A DNA stretch of 64,000 nucleotides, from contig NC_074711.1 in the NCBI RefSeq assembly GCF_947242115.1, positions 33,037,102 to 33,101,101 on the forward strand. The letters run 5' to 3'. Shown piece after piece: positions 58,701 through 64,000 of the stretch (position 1 is its first letter; each line of letters opens with the position of its first letter). Under the pieces are notes generated by a model that saw only the letters and a program-made list of their open reading frames with translations, ran no database searches and had not been told where the DNA came from. A program made the translations under genes and the position numbers. This DNA is from Biomphalaria glabrata. Lineage: Eukaryota; Mollusca; Gastropoda; Planorbidae.

Positions 58701-61700
58701 AATAGAGCAGTGAGATTCATAACAAACGAATATTCACATTTGACTAGAGTAACACCTTTAGTAAAATCACTAAATTTAGAAAGCCTTCAGGACAGAAGGC
58801 TCAAAAGTAAAGTAGCAATAATACATAAAACACTGAACCATAATCTTCAAATACAAAAACAAAATTTAATAAAATACTCTGAAAGACACAAAGATAAAGG
58901 CACATTCCTCGTCCCATATGCTAGGACAAATTTGTACAAACACTCCTTCTTCCCTAGTGCTATTAGAGCATGGAATGGGTTGCCTGAGCTAGCCAGGAAA
59001 ACCAGTGACTTGGCTGAATTTAAGTCATTGGTTAATATGCATGACTAAATGCATGACGCATAGGACGTAATCATCTTCTTTTTTGAAGTAACGTCTGTAT
59101 TATATAAGATAAGATTAGACATTTCACGAAATGTTACACATCTCTCTATTCCTAGGTCTAAAACTCTAATTCAACTGTAAGATGATAGAACTTCTCTTCG
59201 CAAAGATAGTTTTATAATAAAACACATGAACATATTATAGTCTATTAATTTCTTTTTTTTAATCAAATTAACATTCAAATTTATTTTTCTAAAGCATTTT
59301 TATATAGATCTACATTCGTTCGCCAATGTTTTCATAAAAAAATGAATTCAGGTCAATTAGCTATTTTTAGCTCCATTCATAATATCTTTTTATTCATGAA
59401 TTCATGCATTCACTTTACTTATAACATTATTATTTTCTTTAATTGTTTCTAATGCACTATATCAGTGACCATATCAGCAATACTCAAATTAAGACAAGCG
59501 GGCAGTGGGTAATATCTGTCTAGTACAATATAAAATGTAAATCCCGTAGAATTTGATAATAAGAACAATTAGATCTAAATCTACATCTAGAATAAAAAAC
59601 CCACCACAAGGTGTAAAAAAAAAAAGAAAAACAAAAAAGGGGAGAGAGGTGAGGTCCTAAGAGAAAGGGAATGAGAGAGAAAGAGCAGATCTACAGGAAT
59701 ACTAAATGTATAATTAAAATTCAAAAAATTGTCACAGTGAGAACAAGGGCCTATAAAAGGTCTGTTTTGTGGTAAGACATTTTGTGTACTACATTTTGTG
59801 TTGGTGAGACTATCTGATCTCCACAAGCTATAAATAATGGGAAAATAAGTTTAAGTGTGTATAAGGTGCATCACTTGATAAAAACCCATTGCAAACAATA
59901 GTGGACTATATTGCAAATAGTGGGGTCTCCTTCAAACTGTTCCTCTTGAAGAGAAAGGCCTAAATGAAAATTCAAGGGTCATCTAAAAAGGTGGCTATAA
60001 CAAAGCAGGATAGGGGGTTCCAACCAAAAAGCAACATTTAGTAGCTTATATTAAATATTTCAAGCTGGATTTGAGAAGCCACAGAAAAGTCATGAATGAG
60101 TTTGTAAGTAGGAATAACTTTTTTGTTGTGGGATGGAGGGCAGGGTTGGGAGGAGTGATACTAGAATTCTTATGACCCAAAAGTATTTATGCTTGGGGGG
60201 GGGGAAAACATTATAAAAGGAATCATTCCAATTCAAGTGTGTAAAATAAAGGGGAGGTGGGGTTTCCAGAGAAAAAGAGAGAACAGGCTGTTCCATAACA
60301 GATATGAGAGAACAGGCTGTTCCATAACAGATATGAGAGAACATAACAGATATGAGAGAACAGGCTGTTCCATAACAGATATGAGAGAACAGGCTGTTCC
60401 ATAACAGATATGAGAGAACATAACAGATATGAGAGAACAGGCTGTTCCATAACAGATATGAGAGAACAGGCTGTTCCATAACAGATATGAGAGAACATAA
60501 CAGATATGAGAGAACATGCTGTTCCATAACAGATATGAAAGAACAGGCTGTTCCATAACAGATATGAGAGAACAGGCTGTTGCATAACAGATATGAGAGA
60601 ACATAACAGATATGAGAGAACAGGCTGTTCCATAACAGATATGAGAAATCAGTGTTTAAAAAAGTTTAGGAAGTAAAGTATTGGATTGCCAAAAAAAAAA
60701 AGGGGCGTTTTCATGCAAAATAAACACTATATAGCCTAGGAACAAATCAACAGGCTTAGCCAGTGTGTAATGCTAGTATTTGTATAAAAGTAGTTTGAGC
60801 TAAAAATAATCTTTAAAACCTAGAACTATTATGAAGTTAAAAATAGCTAACAAAATCAGTAAGCATTTACAAGATTAGTTTATAATTAACTTTGCCATCA
60901 CCTGCTGGTATGGTATACTTCACTGGCACAAAGACTTAGACTAAATAGACTAATTAAAAAAGCATCGAATATCACTTGAACACAGCTACCATCTCTTGAA
61001 GAGCTTTTTTATGAAAGATGCCTTTCCAAAACACTCACGATTCTTAAAGACAACCAGCACCCATTAAACCACTGTTACATAAGATCTGAATGAAGTGGTC
61101 GTTTTCTTTCCATTAGGACTAAAACAGAAAGATTTAAAAACTCCTTTATCCCACTTTCGATTAATGTGTTTACAAGATCATCTGTCATCATCGAGAAGTA
61201 CATAGAAGTCAAATTCATAAAGCGCTGGTTGTGAATGTGTATGTGTTTCATGTGTGAATGTTGTTCGAAGTTTCATCTATATTGTTATTGTACAGTAGTT
61301 ACGCTGAGGTTGTCAATTGTAGTCAAACTGAATTTCAAGTCCATTTGATTGGATCAATAAAAATTATATCTTATCTACAATTATAACTTACAGAAATAAT
61401 TAGAGTATTATTTGCATGAGCCATTTCAATGACATCTTGTTGCAAAGGCAGCCCATATCTGGTTAAATCTGGTACCCCAAACATCTTGAAATACCTAAAA
61501 TCACAATCATGTCAAATGTAAGAATCTATAACAAAGATTTCAAAATGTATTTGCACCAATGAATAGCTATAATAGCTATTCAGGCCAAATTCTCTCTATA
61601 TATATATTTTTATTCTAAATAAGCATGGTGCTACTATTTCTAAAATCTATCTTGATAAATTTTGTCTTTATGGGTTAGTCCATGCTAATTATAACTTAAC

Positions 61701-63366
61701 ATGCTACTAGTCTGTTTTTAAGGGTTTATCCATGTTTGTACTCTTACAATCCTTCATTAGATTCTGCTTTTAAACATTAATCCATGTTGTACAAATCACT
61801 TTTTGCCCCTCTGTTCTATTGTCTTTGTAGTAGCAAAATATTAAGTCTATTTCCAATGTTACCCTATAACTAAGCTGGATGAAAATGGTATATGTGTCTT
61901 TAAAACTAATAAATTAAATAACAGATTGTCATCTTAAAAAGGTGCAGGTTGGTAATCATGGAAAGAAGAATATTTCAACAAGAAAGTGATTCAGTATATC
62001 TCTTATTATCTTTAAATAATATATTTTACATATTCAGTGTGTCTACATCTAAAAACTCCTGTAGGAGTGCTCCTCCTCCTCCCAAATAGTGGTAAGAATT
62101 AACAATGAACATGGATAAAAACTGCTTTTTTTTTAAAAATATTCAATAACATGTTTAACTCTTTGGGGGTGGGATCTCAGTTTTGATATTAATCAAATTT
62201 AGTGCTAGTCAATTCATTAAGATACAACCCTAGCCAGTTATCTTATCTAAATACTCACATTTATGTAAAGCTAGTTAACTTATCAAGATACTAAAAACAT
62301 AGCGAGATTTATGTAGACCTAGTTAACTTATCAAAATATTATGAATATAGTAAAATTTAAATAGTGCTATTTAATTAATCAAGAAACTAACAATATAGAA
62401 AGATTTATGTAGCACTAGTGAACTTAACAAGATGAAAACATTCATGTGCAGCTATTTAAGTTATCAAGATAAGATTTATGTAATGCTATTTAACTGTAGA
62501 GACCCATGCCTTCTAACCATTGTCAAAAATACAAGTTAAAGACTCTAGGGCCATATCATAAAGGCAGACAATAGAAGTAATGAGAAGACAACATCCAAGA
62601 ATGGACAGGCAAAAGACAGAGAGGAATCATCATCATCAAACTCCATTAGAGTGAGGGCTTGAGAGGCTCAAATCCTCTCTTGCAAAAGCCCTGGACAGAA
62701 ACCCTGAGAGGAATAGAAAGTGAAAGTCAACAGATCATGTGTGATGCCCCAACAGTCCAAAAGACTAAGGACAGGTGATGGTGAAGTTAAATTATCAGTA
62801 TACCAGTACTAAAATTAATGTAAAGCTACCAATACTAAGACTAATGTAAAGCTAGTTATCTTATTAAGATACTATGATTAATGAAGAGCTAGTACACTTA
62901 GACCTAAATGATTCATTTAAATAATGTTTGTTGAAAGCTTTACTTTTTATTGACTGTGGATAATACTATTTGTCCTTCTTGAGGTTTTGTCACAATTTTA
63001 TAATTCTCCAAAGGATATGGAAGATTTCTGATTCTCCATTGAAAATGTGATTTTGTATCCTTACGGATGAATACAGGCTGAAAAAAAAATTAGCTAATGA
63101 AATTAAAACAACAATCGTAAGTAAGAAAAAAAAAAGAATCATACAGGGTATTGAATAAACTATGAATTTGACAATCTTATAAATGAAACTGAATTAACAT
63201 CAGATATTAATTTTACTTATTAAAAAAAAAAATTAAACTATACTTACATTAGCATTACTCTCTACCAAACCATCTATTTCAAAGTTTAATGAAGAAGATT
63301 GCTCACCAACTTCAATTTCCCATTTGCCAACATTTCCTAAAGTGCCTTTTTTTCTCCACTTTCGCA
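55711..63366 (-). CDS. DPCD: DPCD, cilium-assembly protein (3' part, last 4 exons)
   Basis: Exons in transcript order: 63248-63366, 62944-63077, 61392-61494, 55711-55815 (stop TAG 55711-55713). Phases agree and about 153 residues are encoded. The sequence reads RKWRKKGTLGNVGKWEIEVG, ESNANPVFIRKDTKSHFQWR, IRNLPYPLENYKI, FKMFGVPDLTRYGLPL, AHANNTLIISYKKP, and ends in a basic helix EFEKRLLQEIKRLKA. This matches human DPCD (203 residues) over its last three quarters. About 50 N-terminal residues lie beyond position 64000. DPCD is a cofactor of the RUVBL1/RUVBL2 ATPases and is linked to cilium formation. The 5.6-kb last intron holds a LINE inserted antisense plus a minisatellite. Confidence 0.94.
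56255..56680 (+). repeat. Interspersed repeat left of LINE-A, first copy of a flanking pair
   Basis: Begins 'ctatattataaagtagaaag' and 'tatgtatgtatgtgccgaat', a widespread invertebrate repeat start of uncertain class. Its end (56520-56675: 'gcagatagtttttt', 'atagtctattgatttc', 'aaagcatttttatata') is repeated at 59190-59335. Confidence 0.5.
56685..59115 (+). mobile_element. LINE-A, longest copy (CR1/L2-type, 5'-truncated, broken)
   Basis: ORF2 begins inside the endonuclease domain (FNLPDINW, later NTLDLLLTNRPG and GLSDHEII) and runs through the RT blocks (NKASGPDGIPARLL, NYRPVSLTSITCKILEH, YQHGFRKYRSC, ILLDFSKAFDKV, SGVPQGTVLVPLL, LFADDCIIYR) to ...EFKSLVNMHD, then a TATAAGATAAGAT tail. A frame slip occurs within the endonuclease part near 56750. 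One-base shifts break the frame at about 58380 and 58690, and the usual PQGxxLGPLLF Gly is Val. It cannot make a full protein. It lies antisense in the DPCD last intron. Confidence 0.92.
59185..59340 (+). repeat. Second copy of the LINE-flanking direct repeat
   Basis: 'caaagatagttttataataa', 'tatagtctattaatttcttt' and 'aaagcatttttatatagatc' match the end of 56255-56680 in order and orientation at moderate identity. Confidence 0.5.
60281..60646. repeat. 29/19-bp minisatellite with higher-order structure
   Basis: Ten 29-bp units (L: 'gaacaggctgttccataaca' + 'gatatgaga') and four 19-bp units (S: 'gaacataacagatatgaga') are arranged LLS LLS LLS LLLS L. S is L lacking ten bases. Open frames on both strands across the array are by-products. 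Confidence 0.95.
60885..61378 (+). mobile_element. LINE ORF2 end and 3' UTR, old CR1/L2-type relic
   Basis: In shifting frames the plus strand reads FAITCWYG, LPSLEELFYERCLSKTLTIL, DNQHPLNHCY, SGRFLSIRTKTERFKNSFIP and LSINVF. This is the standard C-terminal block of CR1/L2-like ORF2 ('R..R..K..I..D..HPL', 'SGRR', 'R.KNSFIP.SI'). It ends with 'gatcaataaaaattatatct'. It is a different family from LINE-A and much older. Confidence 0.7.
62180..62900 (+). repeat. Degenerate ~50-60-bp tandem repeat interrupted by a LINE relic
   Basis: Words such as 'gctagttaacttatcaagat', 'actaacaatatagaaagatt' and 'tatgtag' recur about every 50-60 bp from 62180 to 62510 and again from 62795 to 62900. The break between is filled by the insert at 62555-62790. 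Located in a DPCD intron. Confidence 0.6.
62555..62790 (+). mobile_element. RTE-like LINE ORF2 tail relic
   Basis: 'gaagacaacatccaagaatg' reads EDNIQEW, followed by TGKRQRG, resembling the 'REDNIxEWTG' segment near the end of RTE-like ORF2. 'gatgccccaacagtcc' and 'aggacaggtgatggtgaag' resemble the same elements' 3' ends. It is interrupted internally and dead. Confidence 0.45.
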
Positions 63367-63719
63367 CTGAAAAGGAAATTTTTATTTCTTTAGCTTAAAT
63401 ATTTCTGTAATAATTTCAAGTCCAGATTTTTTAAATTTAAATAAAAATTTAAATGCTTGCAGTAGATTGCCATTTTATCTGTTGAAATTACTTTCTGATA
63501 AGTAAAGCTAATTTCCTTGCTGAATATTGAGACAGCTTGCCACCGATGTGCTGAACGGCAAACAGTGATCTCAATCTAAATAGGCAGTTGCTTAATATAG
63601 AAAAGGTAGTCATGCTGCTGTGGTCAATGATATGAGCTCACTAAAACAAAACACCAATCATTTTACTTTTCTATAACAGGCATCGAGACATCTTACAGCG
63701 GGGTGGACTTTGAGATGTT
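63367..63719. other. DPCD upstream intron, nothing recognised
   Basis: Within a DPCD intron leading off the window. No exon encoding the missing DPCD N-terminus was found between here and 64000. Confidence 0.45.
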
Positions 63720-63920
63720 TTGGAACCCATAAAAAAAATATTATCAAAATTTAATTTGTGTCCCTTGGTTAAAAAGCCTTCTGCCAACATGATAAACCAT
63801 ATATTAGGAGAGCTCAGTATAAACACAAACTGCATTAACTTATCTCCTCACTCAGGCAGATTTTCTATTGGAAGTTTAATGAACTCAGGAACTAAAACTA
63901 TTTTTACCCACCCTAAGTAA
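63720..63920 (+). mobile_element. Possible tyrosine-recombinase fossil (DIRS/Crypton-like)
   Basis: A short coding-like stretch contains LSPHSGRFSIGSLMNSGTKT. 'HSGR....S....G' resembles the H-x-x-R box of tyrosine recombinases carried by DIRS-like or Crypton elements. Nothing else of the element was recognised nearby. It is a broken fossil fragment and the family assignment is tentative. Confidence 0.3.
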
Positions 63921-64000
63921 TAAGTAAAACTTCCAAGTCTGAGATTTTTTTGTAATGCTAGAAGAATTCTCAAATGTTTGTTTCTAAAAGTTAAAAAGAG

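Noticed and set aside
60090-60633. Several overlapping open frames on both strands (SYLLWNSLFSHICY-type repeats)
   Set aside because: All are readings of the 29/19-bp array; real coding would not be open in several frames at once.

Overview
The window reads as AT-rich animal nuclear DNA with long introns, tRNA-derived SINEs, several LINE families, minisatellites and TAGATC-rich low-complexity tracts. No operons or bacterial signals are seen. The five recognisable genes are single-copy bilaterian genes. The repeat load (CR1/L2-type LINEs with a TAAGATA tail, TAGATC tracts) suggests a mollusc, most likely a heterobranch or planorbid-type gastropod. That placement is an inference from overall character, not a match I could run.

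Layout. Positions 1-15103 (minus) hold the 5' half of VPS41, a HOPS subunit, as seven coding exons. Its first intron of about 11.4 kb is packed with transposon relics. A 10-bp palindrome with a TFEB-type E-box lies 8 bp upstream of its proposed start codon. Positions 18870-34009 (plus) hold a complete nine-exon POU class 6 homeobox gene, head-to-head with VPS41. Its intron 1 carries four minisatellites, and a 3' UTR of up to about 3 kb follows. Positions 37661-39277 (minus) hold a single-coding-exon DDX28-type mitochondrial DEAD-box helicase, tail-to-tail with POU6. Positions 44360-50430 (plus) hold a complete eight-exon CACUL1 gene, probably with an extra intron in the 3' UTR that contains a DNA transposon. 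Positions 55711-63366 (minus) hold the last four exons of DPCD, a cilium-assembly gene whose 5' end lies outside the window.

The five genes do not form one pathway: late-endosome/lysosome fusion, neural transcription factor, mitoribosome assembly, CDK2/cullin regulation and ciliogenesis. The rest is repeat biology. One young LINE family (here 'LINE-A') is present in five copies. An inverted pair of G-rich tandem-repeat arms resembles a foldback transposon. One minisatellite has grown out of the coding end of a LINE, and another shows a 29+29+19 bp higher-order pattern.

All exon boundaries were read by eye from GT/AG sites, reading-frame phase and remembered protein homology. No alignment or expression data were available.
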